A DNA stretch of 64,000 nucleotides from Vigna angularis (taxonomy: Eukaryota > Streptophyta > Magnoliopsida > Fabales > Fabaceae). Both the position numbers and the translations under genes were made by a program. Under the pieces are notes generated by a model. That model worked only from the letters and a program-made list of their open reading frames with translations, ran no database searches and was not told the DNA's origin. This document shows, in pieces, positions 35,232-47,663 of the stretch. The stretch lies in contig NC_068976.1 of NCBI RefSeq assembly GCF_016808095.1, positions 28,318,871 to 28,382,870 of the forward strand, given 5' to 3'. Numbering within the stretch: the stretch's first letter is position 1; each line of letters begins with the position of its first letter.

Positions 35232-36935
35232 TCAAGCTCCCGTCACATCTTTAATCTTGGTGTTTTCATGTCTTTCTCCACACCAACTTATCTTCAGCAG
35301 CTTCCTGTTCACCTTCTTGACTCTTCTTGAAATTGGAGATTCAATCTCTATCAGTCCATCAGCGTTAAGTTCTTTCACAACCCAAAATTTGTTGTTGAAT
35401 CTCACTGGTATGCCTGGTTTGAGTTCTTCATGTTTGACCAAAGAGTCTTGATGGACACTTTTTCCTTTGCTGTCTTTTTCTTCTTCCGTCACTTGTGACA
35501 GGAAACAATTTTTACCTTTCTTTCCTGGCTTAGCAGCTTTTGTACTAGTACCTAGTGCATCTTCACATGCAGCTTTGAGACTAGTCTTCTTCACTTGGAT
35601 CTACTGCTCAGCATTGAAGACGTTGAACATCACCTCCTCTTCTTGGTCTTTGAGGGCTATAGTTTCATCATCAACATTGATGATTACCTTGGCCGTTTTC
35701 ATGCATGGTCTTCCAAGAATAATATAGATCTCCAAATTTTCCCCCATCTCCATCACCACAAAATGCACCAGGAATCTAAGGTTGTCTATTCGAATCACAA
35801 CATCCTCCACCACACCATAGGGCTTCTTAGTGGATCTATCTGCCATTTGCAAGGTCATCTTTGTATGCGTGACTTCAAGACCACCAATCTTTTCAAGTAT
35901 AGATAAGGGCATCAAATTGATATTGAACCCTAAATAAATTAGAGCTTTCCCTATTTCATGACTCCCAATAGTGCAGGGAATAGTGAAACTTCCTGGATCT
36001 TTAACCTTTGGAGGAAGTGCCTTCTGCAAGATCACACTGCAATTGCCCTGTACCTCAATTGTTTCCTTTTCTGGATATTTTTTCTTTTTTGTTGAATTTC
36101 CTCAGGAATTTAACATAACCAGGAACCTGTTGCAATGTCTCAATCACAGGAATTTCAATCTCCAATTTCTTGAAGATTTTCATAAAATGCTCAAACTGTT
36201 TTTCCTTCTTCTTCCCAGAATAATTCTTTTGGTAAGGAAGGGGTTTTTCATATAATTCTTTCTTTTTTCTCTCATCCTCTTCTTTTTCTTTTCTCTCTTC
36301 TTCCACATTCTTCTTTTTTCTCTTTCTTTCAAGCTCACTTTTTCTTTCTTCTTTCTCTTCTTTCTCTTTTGACTCAACTTTCTCTTTTCTCTCTACTACT
36401 CTCTCTTTTTCCTTTTCTTTTCTCTCACTCTCTTATTTTTCTTTCTCTTCCTCTACATCTTTCTCTTTTTCACTCAACCTTTCTTCATATTTTCTCTCAT
36501 CTAAAACTTTGCCACTTCCAGTGATAACAACGTTACACTCCTTCATAGGGTTAACTTTCGTGTTAACCTCAAACTCTTCCATCTTCTCAACTAGGTGACC
36601 AATCTGTATCTCCATCCTTCTGATTGCCGCCATAGTGCTTTTATGATGAGATACAAACATCTGCATTAATTGTTGAAGTGTGCCATCTAGCTTTGCCATT
36701 CTTTCTGAAAGAGAGAGTTGTTGCTGCCATTGTTATTGTTGTTGTGGTAATCTATTGAATTGTCTGGCAGCTTGCCCAAATTGACTTTGTCCCATGCTTG
36801 GATGAGGTAACCAACCGTGGTTGAAATTACCTTGGTGGAATTGAGTGCCCATATAGTTAACTTCTTGTTTGAATTGCATCTTGCATGCATTAAACACAAA
36901 ACACTAAAAAACACTGTTAGAAATAAACAAAACAA
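35232..36935 (-). pseudogene. Gypsy gag and protease, broken
   Basis: On the minus strand, Gag-like pieces lie at 36935-36433 and 36306-36055. The latter ends in the FEHFMKIFKKLEIEIP and LQQVPGYVKFLRKF region, typical before the Gypsy protease. A very Glu/Lys-rich low-complexity tract lies between them. After a frame change near 36,060-36,100, the aspartic-protease domain runs 36035-35601 (DPGSFTIPCTIG, then ALIYLGFNINLMPLSI, LGRPCM), but the usual catalytic D-x-G-A is replaced by YLGFN, so it is probably inactive. One stop at 35601-35603 separates a C-terminal piece (35594-35232, FNNKFWVVKELNADGLIEIE) in the same frame. RT, RNase H and integrase are missing entirely. Confidence 0.8.
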
Positions 36936-37049
36936 AAAGGCAAGATAAAATAAAATAAAAATAAAAAATAAATAAAGTCAAAGTTAATCAAGAATCACAC
37001 AAATAGAATAGTTTAAACCATGAGTTCTTCGGCACCAACGCCAAAAACT

Positions 37050-38393
37050 TGTTGAGACTTCGGCAAATATACCGAATCGTATAACTAATATAAAATGGTA
37101 AGACCAAGTATCGTGTCCTAAGAGACTCTCAACACTAGACAATTGTGTGATAACTTGATTAATTAAGACTTAAAAGGAATGAAATCATTGGTTTAGAATT
37201 CAAATACAGAAAATTAAATATGAATGCAGTTTTGATCAATTGAAGAGTAGCACAGTGATGAACGAATGAAGTTTAGGTTATGAGATGAATATGTTGTTGG
37301 GGTTAGATTTCACCAAGTTTACTCTCATGTATATAAGAATTCTTCTTCTTTCATTAAAGTCAACGTCACTCACTAAATTGCTTAAAACTTGATCCCTCGG
37401 TGAAGAAAGTCTATCCTTAATTACTAGTTCATACGATTCCTAGCATTCCTAATAATTAATTCTGAAGATCAGGAGCTTAAGACGACCAAGACTCATACCC
37501 CTATCCTTGAGAAATACTGCTCTTGGGAATAATTCTACAAGAACCTGAATTGTAAGGAACCTCCCGGCACTCATGATATTCATACATCACGATATGAATG
37601 AGTTAAACAAAGCGAGCATTGATCACAGAAGAATTACCCTAACAGTTAATGAAACAAGCATAAATTATTAGGAATCAATTCAAATACATGAGAGTTCACA
37701 AGGTTACATCATTCCTCAACAACAAATAGAAGTTAGTTCCTCATTGTCCTGGAGAAACTATATGTACAATGGAGAAGAATGAGATAGAAAAACCCTAAAA
37801 GTTCAAGATGGAAGCTCCCGCATCCAAATCCGCCTTCAAAGAGTGGGAGAGTGTGTTGATGTGCTCCCTCTATCAAAGATACAAAACCTAGGGCGTCTAG
37901 GTCCTTTAACTAGAGCGAAATCAAAATAGAAACAAAGTCCAGGCCCATCTCGCTAACGCTCAGCGCCCCACTTAGGGCGCCTGAGCGTGCTGCGATACCA
38001 AAACTTACGCTCAGCTTCACTCAAAGGGCAAGCAAGCATGGTTCTTCGGGAAAAGTGGCACTCAGCGCCTCAAAAAGGGCGCTCAGGCGGTGTGCGGTAG
38101 GCTTTGGCGCTGAGGGCCCCCAAAAGGGCGCTCAGGCGTTGTGCGTTCCTCCTTTCTGATGCTTTTCCAGATCTTTTTTTGTTCCATCTCCTTGGCACTT
38201 CAGCTCTGCTTCCCATATTATCTCATTTCCTGCCAAAACAAGGGAATTTAGTCATAAAATCCTTAAGTTCAACCTCAACTCTCTTACTCACACAACTTAA
38301 CAGAAAACATGATTTCAAGCAAGTTTCTAAGTAGAAAGGGTGCATTTAGTATCAAAATCACATCACAGATAACAGTATTTTCAACCGTTATCA
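37050..38393 (-). repeat. Gypsy LTR (5' LTR in element orientation)
   Basis: 1344 bp, closely similar to 32142-33486. It keeps TTCGGCAAATATACCG at its start where the other LTR reads TTCGAAAAGTTTACCG. Confidence 0.9.
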
Positions 38394-38638
38394 ACAACAT
38401 AAAAAAAGTTGTTTAAAGAAGTTAAGGTAGGGAAAATAAGGGAATAGAGATTAATTTTCTACAGTTTCCTTACGGCATACTATATGTGTGTGAAGCTAAA
38501 AAAGATAATTTAATAACCATTAAAACTATCTTAAGATGCTTTGAGTTTGCGACAGGACTAAGGATAAACTACCACAAAATAAGAATTCGAGGAATAGGAA
38601 TTAGGAAGGACACCATAGAAAAATTCTTAGGGTTTTTA
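38394..38638 (+). pseudogene. LINE RT remnant, middle part
   Basis: Continues the LINE after the Gypsy element. A frame at 38486-38671 reads KKDNLITIKTILRCFEFATG, LRINYHKIRI and then FLGF, matching the L1 RT region after the catalytic motif (thumb; G-L-x-I-N-x-x-K). It is interrupted at 38638 by a TRIM composite and resumes at 39928 so that FLGF joins to NCSHIGKNPL. Confidence 0.8.
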
Positions 38639-39297
38639 TGTTGGGTACAAACAAAGTCCCACATCGGATAAAATAAGAGATGAACATGGGTTTATATACA
38701 CATAAGATACCTCCATTGGTAAGAGGCCTTTTGGAGTGGTACCAAAAACAAATCCGTGAGGGCTTGACCCAAAGCGGACAATATCTTACTAGTATGGAGA
38801 TCTATGTGTATGTGTGTGTGTGTGTCGAACCTCCCTACAAATGGTATCAGAGCCCATGGTTCAGGTCTGGTGACCGGGTTCAGACGAGTACTTCCCTCCA
38901 TGATCAGGTGAAACCTTGGCAGGTGGCCGACAGGTAGCCTGAAAGTGAATCATGAGAGGTGGAGAGCAATAGATGCTCAATGTTTGACCATGGATTGTGA
39001 AAGAGAAGTGATGACCATGGTGTACTCGAGGATAAGAAAAAGACTTTCGCTGTAAGAGAGGTGGAGGTGGAGAACCATAGTCCTTTGTTTGAGGGGAGGA
39101 TGTTGGGTACAAACAAAGTCCCACATCGGATAAAATAAGGGATAGACATGGGTTTATATACACATAAGATACCTCCATTGGTAAAAGGCCTTTTGGAGTG
39201 GTACCAAAAGCAAATATGTGAGGGCTTGGCCCAAAACGGACAATATCTTACCAGTGTGCAGATCTATGTGTATGTGTGCATGTCGAACCTCCCTACA
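38639..39297 (+). mobile_element. TRIM A
   Basis: LTRs 38639-38839 (201 bp) and 39101-39297 (197 bp), starting TGTTGGGTACAAAC and ending CTCCCTACA. A primer-binding site TGGTATCAGAGC lies at 38842, and a GAGGGGAGGA purine tract ends at 39100. The interior is about 260 bp. Confidence 0.85.
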
Positions 39298-39310
39298 AAT
39301 ATCCGATGTA

Positions 39311-39927
39311 TGTTGGGAATCCAAGTGTGAGTCTAAGTCCAACATTGGATAGAAATAAGAAAGTAGAGCATCTTATAAAAGTGAAAGACCCATTAACCCA
39401 TTGCCTTAAGGTTTTGGGTAATGAGTGATGTCGATCCCTTTATATAGTTGGCTCAGATGTTATTAGTGTTTGTGTAACCCACAGGAGAACCTCCTCCTCG
39501 ATAGACCTAACAGTGGTATCAGAGCCAGATTTGTCTTGATGACCGACTCAGACGAGTATAATGATCCCTATTACCGAAAGTCTTTCTGGCAAAGGGTATT
39601 CATGTAAGCAAGTTCCGTTAAGATACGACGGTTGGAAAGGGCTACTCGTGGTTGTGGTTGGTTGGGAATGCTTCTGCTGGAGGGGAAGTGTACTTATATG
39701 GAAAGGACTCACCCTTGAGGGGGAGATGTTGGGAATCCAAGTGTGAGTCTAAGTACCACATTGGATAGAAATAAAAAAGTAGAGCACCTTATAAAGGTGA
39801 AAGACCATTAACCCATTGCGTTAAGGTTTTGGGTAAAGAGTGGTGTTGATCCCTTTATATAGTTGGCTCAGATGTTATTGGTGTATGTGTAACCCATAGG
39901 GTAACCTCCTCCTCGATAGACCCAACA
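39311..39927 (+). mobile_element. TRIM B
   Basis: LTRs 39311-39512 (202 bp) and 39727-39927 (201 bp), starting TGTTGGGAATCCAAG and ending AGACC(T/C)AACA. The primer-binding site GTGGTATCAGAGCC follows the first LTR and a GAGGGGGAGA tract precedes the second. The interior is about 214 bp. Confidence 0.85.
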
Positions 39928-40385
39928 TTTTAAACTGCAGTCACATAGGAAAGAACCCTTAGAAAAACAATTGTGGAATGAGGTGGTGGTTAAAATTACG
40001 AATAAGTTATTTAGATGGAAAGGGAGACAATTGACCTTTGTGGGTTGTGTGTGCCTAATTAAGTCGATCCTTTCATCTTTGTCATTATTTTACTTGTCAT
40101 TCTTTGAAACACCAAAGGGTGAATGCAAAAAGATAATGGAAATACAAAGAATATTTATGTGGGGTTGGAAGAAAGAGGATAGGAAGATAACTTGGATCAA
40201 ATGGAAAAATATATATAAATAAAAGGAAGATGAAATAGGAAAGTTCAATATAGCTCTATTGAAAATATGAAAGGAGACTAGGAAAAAAAACAAGGATTTT
40301 CGAAGAATGTGCTTGAATTTAAATATAGCTCATGGAAGAACATAAGACGGTAAAACTTAACAAAGGAAGGGTCGTGGTGGTTGAA

Positions 40386-40455
<70 letters not shown>

Positions 40456-41350
40456 TATTTAGGGAAAAGGCTCTTGATAACTATTTTGACAATAGTGTAA
40501 GTTGAAGGGTGGGGAGAGGGAACATTGTAAAATTTTGGGAAGACAAATGGGTGGAAGATATACCTATGAGGGATAGGTTTCCAAGATGATACTCAATCTC
40601 AAATTCTAAGGAAAATTTGATATAGCATGTTGGGGGAAGGGAGAGATGGATCTTGGAAGTGAGAACTAATTTGGAAAAGAAAATGATTTATATTAGAAAA
40701 ATATCAACAACAATAATTTTAGCAACTTATTTTTGCCCAACATCTTAAGAGAGGAGAGGACATATGGGTTTGGAAATTTGATGAGGTGGAATTATTTTCT
40801 GTCAATTTTGCATATATAACACTCTACAACACAACCTAATTGGTGAAAATGAGACATTATTCAAATCTTTTTGGTGTTAAAGTTTTCCTAATTCACGACA
40901 CTTGGATGTAGAGTATTACTTGATAAGGTACCAACAAAGGATAAGTTATTAAATATGGAGTACATATTAGTGGTAGCATGTGTGAATTATGTAATGAACA
41001 AAATGAAAATGTGCTACATCTATTCTTCTATTGTAAAATAGCATAAAAGTTTTGGAATTTGTGTATAGGCGGAAGTTAGTTCAATGAACCACATCCAACC
41101 TAAAACCCACTTCAAGCATTTCAATCTAATACATCTCAATAAGAAATACAATAAAATATGAAAAAGTTTATGAATAGCAATCAAATGTGCCATATGAAAT
41201 CATAGAAACGGGGTCATTTTTAGAGAAGACAAATTAGACATAAAAGAAATATTTAGCATGACACAACTAATACATGGCTATGGATGAAACATAAACAATC
41301 CAAATTATCATTTTCATTCTCGGATTGGAATTAATGTCTTCTTATATGCT
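39928..41350 (+). pseudogene. LINE remnant, 3' part
   Basis: A frame at 39971-40222 reads LWNEVVVKITNKLFRWKGRQ, then CLIKSILSSL and RIFMWGW, matching the region between RT and the zf-RVT domain of plant L1 elements. Downstream, broken frames give short pieces such as HLFFYC that fit the zinc-binding end (41020-41080). Stops and frame changes are frequent. The poly(A) end was not located. Confidence 0.7.
40389..40453. repeat. (TA)n microsatellite
   Basis: An uninterrupted TA run of about 65 bp inside the LINE remnant. Confidence 0.95.
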
Positions 41351-44300
41351 TAAAATATGTGACAATAGAAAACAGTTGAGGATTAAACTATTTAAGGATG
41401 TACATTATATTTTCCTTATTTATATGCCACAAACAATATTACCATTTTATACCTAAGGTTATTATTAATATGCGATACTTTGTTGAGTTCTCATGCTTCG
41501 AGCGAGTAATTTGTGGTAGTTCAGGGATTGTTTTATTAGATATTACAATGAAAATTACATTCCACAAATGTGTATATGATTATATGTCAAATTCAATTAT
41601 AAGATCAAGTCAATACAAAAGTGATAAAGTATGGCAAGTGTTACCAAATGACTAATGGAGATTAATACTTATAATATGCTCAAGAAAAAATAAAGTAGCA
41701 AAGAGGATACTTAAGAGATGTGAATTGGGTAACGACTTCTCATTACAGGACGTGGAACAATTCAGATTCAATGACTCAAACAATGATGCTGATTTACTTT
41801 AAGTAGAGTTTTTGGATTGAGCACATTTTAAATATGAGAGGGCTTTGATGCCAAAGTAAGCTCAAGTTCGATCAGTTAAAGCAACTAATTTTATAATAAA
41901 TACGTCGTAAAAAGTTTCAACAACCATACCTTTGATCTATATTTATAGTTTTCTTGGTAGACTTTTGCTTAGAATTAGTCTAATTACAACTCAATTATGT
42001 TTAAACTTGATTACTAATATATTTAAATTAACTAAATGATTAACTGATTTTAATCATGACCGATTGGTGTCTTTAGACGATCTATCATTGTATTTCGATA
42101 ATATAAAACTGATTTTACATGCATTTCTCTTTTTTTTTTCTTTTTTTTTTTCACGGACTCCCAAAATACCTACAGTTCCGGATTATCTTAAGCCTTCACT
42201 TCTTTATTTTAATAAATTCTGAATAACTAATTTCGAAGTATTTCTGACTTTCAAATATGCAATCTGAAATTTGTTTTATATATACAGATTAGTTATTTCG
42301 AAAGCATATTAATGGATACAAGAGACTGAAAATGTCAATGGCTCCCGACATTGGAAATAACGTTGTCAATGTCACAATTGAATGGTGAAGGAGGCTCGCC
42401 GGATAAGATAAATCAACCCACCGTGAGAGAGGATGAAATAGGGATGGGGCTCCATGGAGAGGAGTTTGGGATTGAGGAAGAAAAGGGAGACAGTATAGAA
42501 CACCTGAGAGAAGAAGAAATGGGGTTGGGTGTTGAAATTTTCAAGGAAGGATATTTTTATAGTTTCAAATCTATAGTGGGGGTGCAGGAAGAAAAAAGAG
42601 AGCTCCAAGAAGAAACAACCTCAACATATTTAGTTAGTGATAAAATTATTATAATTGATAATTTGAGACGTATCAATTTTTTATATTTACTTGATATTAT
42701 TTTTTATATTTTTTTAATATAAAAGGTTATTATTTTATGATTATTTTTTGTGTTAAATGAATATAAATATATGACATTCTATTATTTTTTTTTAAATATA
42801 TATTTAAAAGAATGTGTTAGAGAAGACTTGTTATTATATTTTTTTAAAATAAATAAATTTCCCCACAGTGTTTTTATCTACTGGCAGTTCGTATCCGCTG
42901 GGTTATTATACAAATCAAATATTTATTTAATATGAATTATAATCATAATAAAAATACTAATAGTGATTGTAAATCATATTCCATTGCTTAACGTATTTAA
43001 CCACTAACTTTATATAAATCAATACATAATAGACTATATATATATATATATATATATTTATTTATTTATTGTGTGCCATTATACATTATTTTTCTAAAAT
43101 AATCTATATTATTATTGAATAAGAAAAATATTTTAACAAATATTGAAAATAATGAAATAAATAGTATTTAAAAAATAAAATATTATAATGAAGATTTTAT
43201 GAAAATGAAATCTTGTATCTAAGTTATCTTATGAAGATCTTTATGTTAATAATATGTCTAAAAAATTACTTACCAAATATAGAATAGTCTCTCATCTTAA
43301 ATAATTAATATAAAATATAAAAAACACCCAAAGTAGTTTAGATAAATTCATATTCTTCAATATAAATTATTTGAATACATGTATTCATATATGATTAAAA
43401 TGTGCATTTCTTTTACTCTGATAAATAGTTTCCTGACAAAATAACTCCATCTTTGATAAATATTAATATATGTTATTGTGGATTACTGAAAGAAAATCTT
43501 GATAATTATCTGACATATTTACCATATATATTAAATTTATCTTTGATACATTAAAACATTTTATAATATTATTTGATTAAAAAAAAAACAATTGATTTAA
43601 AAGCTAATAGTATAATTAAATTTATAAATATTTATACAAAAATTTACAATAATGATTTCTTAAACAAGGTAGAAAGAATTCTGGAACTAATCTTCCAGTA
43701 ACGAAACATACGAAAAAAAAATATTGTACATTTTACCTCATGTATTGCACGTACTATATATTTATGCACACTGTTCCGTATAAAATCTCTCTTATTAAGT
43801 AAAACGTGTATTAATCATGATTAAGTATCCTCTATCTCTGAATAAAAATAATTAAACAATAAAGATTAGTCTATACACGTAATTTACGCTTTACGGCCAC
43901 TTTAAACTGCAATATTTCACTTTAGATGATGGTCAAAACCTACTTTTTGATTATCAGCTGACAAGGTTGATTTAATCTAATATTACCATAAACACGGTTT
44001 AATTAGAATGAACATGTATTTAAATAAATAATCTATTACTACAGTTAAGTTGGATTTGAATAATCTAGAACTAAAATAGATCGTGATTTGTGGGATTCCC
44101 TTGCAGTTACAGATTACTTTAGAGCTTCCTAGTTAAAAGCAAACGTTTTAATGATTTGCTTTATCCTTTATAGTTTTCATAAACAATCCGAGTTTAATTA
44201 TTGGTAAAAAGTCATGGTATTATTTGCACTACAATTTTTAGTAAGATTATACAATTTAAATGTGTATCAAAACAGTTATATGTTGTAGATTAATTGAGGA

Positions 44301-47300
44301 ATTTTACTACTAGTTTAAAATATTAAACAAAAGAGTAGTTTACATAAGCTTTTATTAAAATAAATAAATAAATAAAATAATTTATTAAATATACATATAT
44401 ATAAAAAGTGATTTATATATAAAAACTAAATAATTAATTATATATAATACCTATAATATTTAAATACATTTTATTCTAATAATTTTGAATTAAAAAAGTA
44501 GCCATAGAGACTAAAATATTAAATTTGATTAAAAAGTATTTATTATTTGAAAATATAGTAATAATAATAAGACTCGATTTCATTGTTAATTTTTTTTAAG
44601 CAATAGTAACAAAACAAAACACATATATAATAATAAAAGAAAACACATATATAATAATAAGAAAATGGTAAGTTAATCAAATTTACAATATAATTTAACA
44701 ATAAATAGGATTGAAGAAAATTCATCCATCCAAGAATTTTATATAACAAACCATCTAAATTAATAGACAATAAGATATAGTCCTTGTAGAGTAGACTTTC
44801 AAAATATTTATACATTAAGTTCAATATTTACGAAGTTCTACAGGTATCATGTAATTTTATATTGAAATTACAACAATTGTTATGCCTTCACTTGGCTTAA
44901 AAATATATAGGGTTAGTTTACTATAGTCTAGTTAAAAAGGTGTTATTTCACACCAAATTCTGCTATAGAAACCTCTTTTAATTCTCACCACCTCAACTTC
45001 ATCCTCTATGTGAGTCTATAGTTTAGTATAGTTAGGATAATTTCACTCTTTGAACTCTTACTCAATGCAAAATACTATAATATCCAACATGGCATTCTCC
45101 CTTAGAAATAATCTCATTCATACCACCCACATATCATATTTATATCATTAATTCCTACATTTCAATATATTTCAACCCTCACAAGCATATTCAAAATGAA
45201 ACTAAATGTTGACAAGTATCGTCTAAGGCAAGAAGAAGGATGCCAAACGCCAACAAGTCAGGAAGAAAACTCTAACTCGCATCCAATAATACAAATCAAT
45301 GCTCGACGTCAAGATCCCAAGAGCTTTCTGCCATAAAATTTCCAATTTGCACCCAACGATTTATACATAATGTCCAATACCAGAGATCTTTGGAGCTCAC
45401 TGGACTTTTTATATTAGAGTGACGTCTAGTGATATTGGTTGTTGGTCCTCACCATATTATATGACAAAAATTAACTATCCAAATCAAATGTGCTAATCAA
45501 GTTTAGTCAATTTACTATTTCATTTTATTAATTATATACTAGTATTACCCAATTTAAGCTAAAAAATGTTCAACTAACTCATTTGATATATCATCAGACA
45601 GTTCATTAGGAAAACAATTTATTTTATTAAGGGCTCCTAACTCAGTTGCTTCTAATATTCTATATCTCAAACGATGTTCTAACTAAATAAAAAAAGCTTA
45701 TATTAATAATCTTAATATACCCTCTCACCACAAAAAAATAAAGATTCATAGAGAACAATTTAAATTTAAGATCACATGCACACGGTCACATGCATCCAAA
45801 CTAAGATTTGGACTCAAAACATAGAAAATAAACTTACTTTATCTACAAAACTCATCAGTTGATTATGTTAAAATCTTAAAAATATGAAGAATGAAACTAG
45901 AATATCATAAACATCCAGAAAAGGTCTAAAAATAAGTTTTAAAAAGATGATATTTTTATATAATAAACTCATTTAATAAAATTATTTTTATATTAATATT
46001 TTAATAATAAAATATATTATCTATAAAATCTTGTCTACTCTTACTATTTTTTAGAAATCACATTTTTTACCTTTTTTTAGTAAACTATATATTTAAAGTT
46101 ATATTTTAGCATTATTTTCCAAAACTTTTGATGCTAAAAATACATAGTCAAACGTAAAAAAGTTATTTCGACTTAACAATAAAACGATGAATAAGATAAT
46201 GTACAATTAAATACCCCATGAGATGATTAGTCATCAAAAAAAAATTTAGATTCTTTGGTAAAAAGTATTTTTAATAGTTTTTTATTCAATAAGAATATTT
46301 TTTTAGAACCTTTGTTAACATTTATATATTTATTTACTAGTAGAAGAAATATAATATATGATGTAATTTCCCTGTGAGATGGGTGACATTTTTATGATAA
46401 AAATAATAATTATTATAACTAGTAAAAAGGTACTTGTCTCAATAAGTTATATTTTTTTAATAAAAAATAATATTTATTATAACTAGTAAAAGGAAACATG
46501 TCAAGTGAAAAAACTTACTATGACAGATGTAATGAACCTGTAATTAGTAAGTGAAGCACGATAGCAAAATTAAAATTATATTCAAAAGTTATTATGACAA
46601 ATTTAAGAAAACCTGTCCTAATAAAACTTTACCATGACCTGTCATAATAAAACTTTACCATGACGATTAGTTTAACATTTTTTTATAGTATGTCTAAAAC
46701 CTAATTTTTGTGTTTCTTTAGTATGATTCCACGCAATCCTCTTTTATTTCTGTCACGCACAATCCTGTGTACACTATTTCATTTATATCTTTTTTATTAA
46801 TTTTGGTAAAAAATTCCAAATCAAGGAATCTTAATCCCTATTCATAAGCCCTGAAATTTGAAATCCCCAATCTGCATTTTTCAAAAACTGTAATGATTTT
46901 TTACCCTTTCTTTCTTGTTTTGGTGTGTTGCAACCTGTTGTTTTTGTTCGATCTCCTATACGCCACCGTTGGGTTCATCTTTTTCCTCGTGGGTTTTCAA
47001 AATCCAACATATACCATGGAGGTTGGTCACGAGTTTGAAGATAGTGGCATTTGGTGATAAGCAAAGTGTCGCTTAGAGAATCCTAGATCTAGATGACCTG
47101 GGATGGCAAAGCCACACTACGTCATGACGACTTGCTTCAATCGGCGATTGAGGTGCCCTTTCGACTGCTTCTTCCATTGCGAAGATGGAGATCTTCATGG
47201 TTGATAGCAAGGTGTATGGACACGTCGCACTAGTGACTCTGTTCTCGTTCTCGCTCAGTGGCTTATTGTTTCTCCTCTTTTTATAGCGACGTCCGAGCTT

Positions 47301-47663
47301 GTGGTGGTGGTTTAAAGTCAACGAGAGGTGAGAAGATGGTAGCTATGACACTGTTTCACGTTTGGTAAGAAGTTGATGGTTGGACTTACTATGATAGATT
47401 TTCGAAAATTTGCCCTGGTAAATTGGACTTATTGTGATTGTTACTCGTATATCATTCATTATAAATTAGACTTAGTATGACGCCATAATACCTAACATAG
47501 TAAGCTCGTTTTACTTGTCATAAAAAGTTTTGTGTACAATAGTGATTTTAACCTTTTTTTTTATCTTTATTTATAAATTTAATTTCATAATTCTAAAAAA
47601 AATTATCAATAATAAAAACCAACCTTATATCACAATATAAATTATTTTATGTATTATAATTAT
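41350..47663. other. Gene-empty A+T-rich DNA
   Basis: No host gene or complete element is supported. A frame at 42351-42722 (acidic, Glu-rich, starting MEITLSMSQLNGEGG) stays open for 123 codons, but its C-terminal third is encoded by A+T-rich DNA and no family is recognised; it may be chance or a fragment. A TA run lies at about 43035-43056. The stretch 46500-47543 has repeated CATGACCTGTCATAATAAAA-like units and ends in CACTATTG on the minus strand, possibly a decayed transposon end. Confidence 0.5.

Larger units (their letters stand above)
32142..38393 (-). mobile_element. Non-autonomous Ty3/Gypsy element inserted into the LINE
   Basis: LTRs of 1345 and 1344 bp enclose a 3.56 kb interior. 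The target-site duplication is ACAAC on both sides (32137-32141; 38394-38398). Orientation is minus: on that strand the primer-binding region (AGTTTTTGGCGTTGGTGCCG) abuts the LTR at 37050, and a GATTGGGG polypurine-like tract abuts the LTR at 33486. The interior keeps gag and protease remnants but no RT, RNase H or integrase, so movement needed proteins from elsewhere. The layout fits plant TAT/Athila-like lineages. Confidence 0.9.
38639..39927 (+). mobile_element. Composite of two TRIM elements with shared outer target duplication
   Basis: TTTTA precedes the left end (38634-38638) and follows the right end (39928-39932). Removing the insert and one TTTTA restores the LINE reading across the gap. 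The insert consists of TRIM A (38639-39297) and TRIM B (39311-39927), separated by 13 bp (AATATCCGATGTA). The two families have different LTR sequences of nearly equal size, and neither has coding capacity. Confidence 0.8.

Noticed and set aside
36180..36480. Lys/Glu-rich frames on the minus strand as a separate gene
   Set aside because: Low-complexity CT/GA tract inside the Gypsy gag region, flanked by recognisable Gag and protease pieces.
40389..40453. The long TA run as an origin or regulatory signal
   Set aside because: A simple microsatellite inside a LINE remnant; several similar runs occur in the window.
42351..42722. A 123-codon acidic frame as a host gene
   Set aside because: No family resemblance, no exon context, and the C-terminal third is A+T low-complexity; only noted as possible chance or fragment.
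46500..47543. A CACTA element ending in CACTATTG
   Set aside because: No matching left end or clear 3-bp duplication found; only repeated short units and one possible end.
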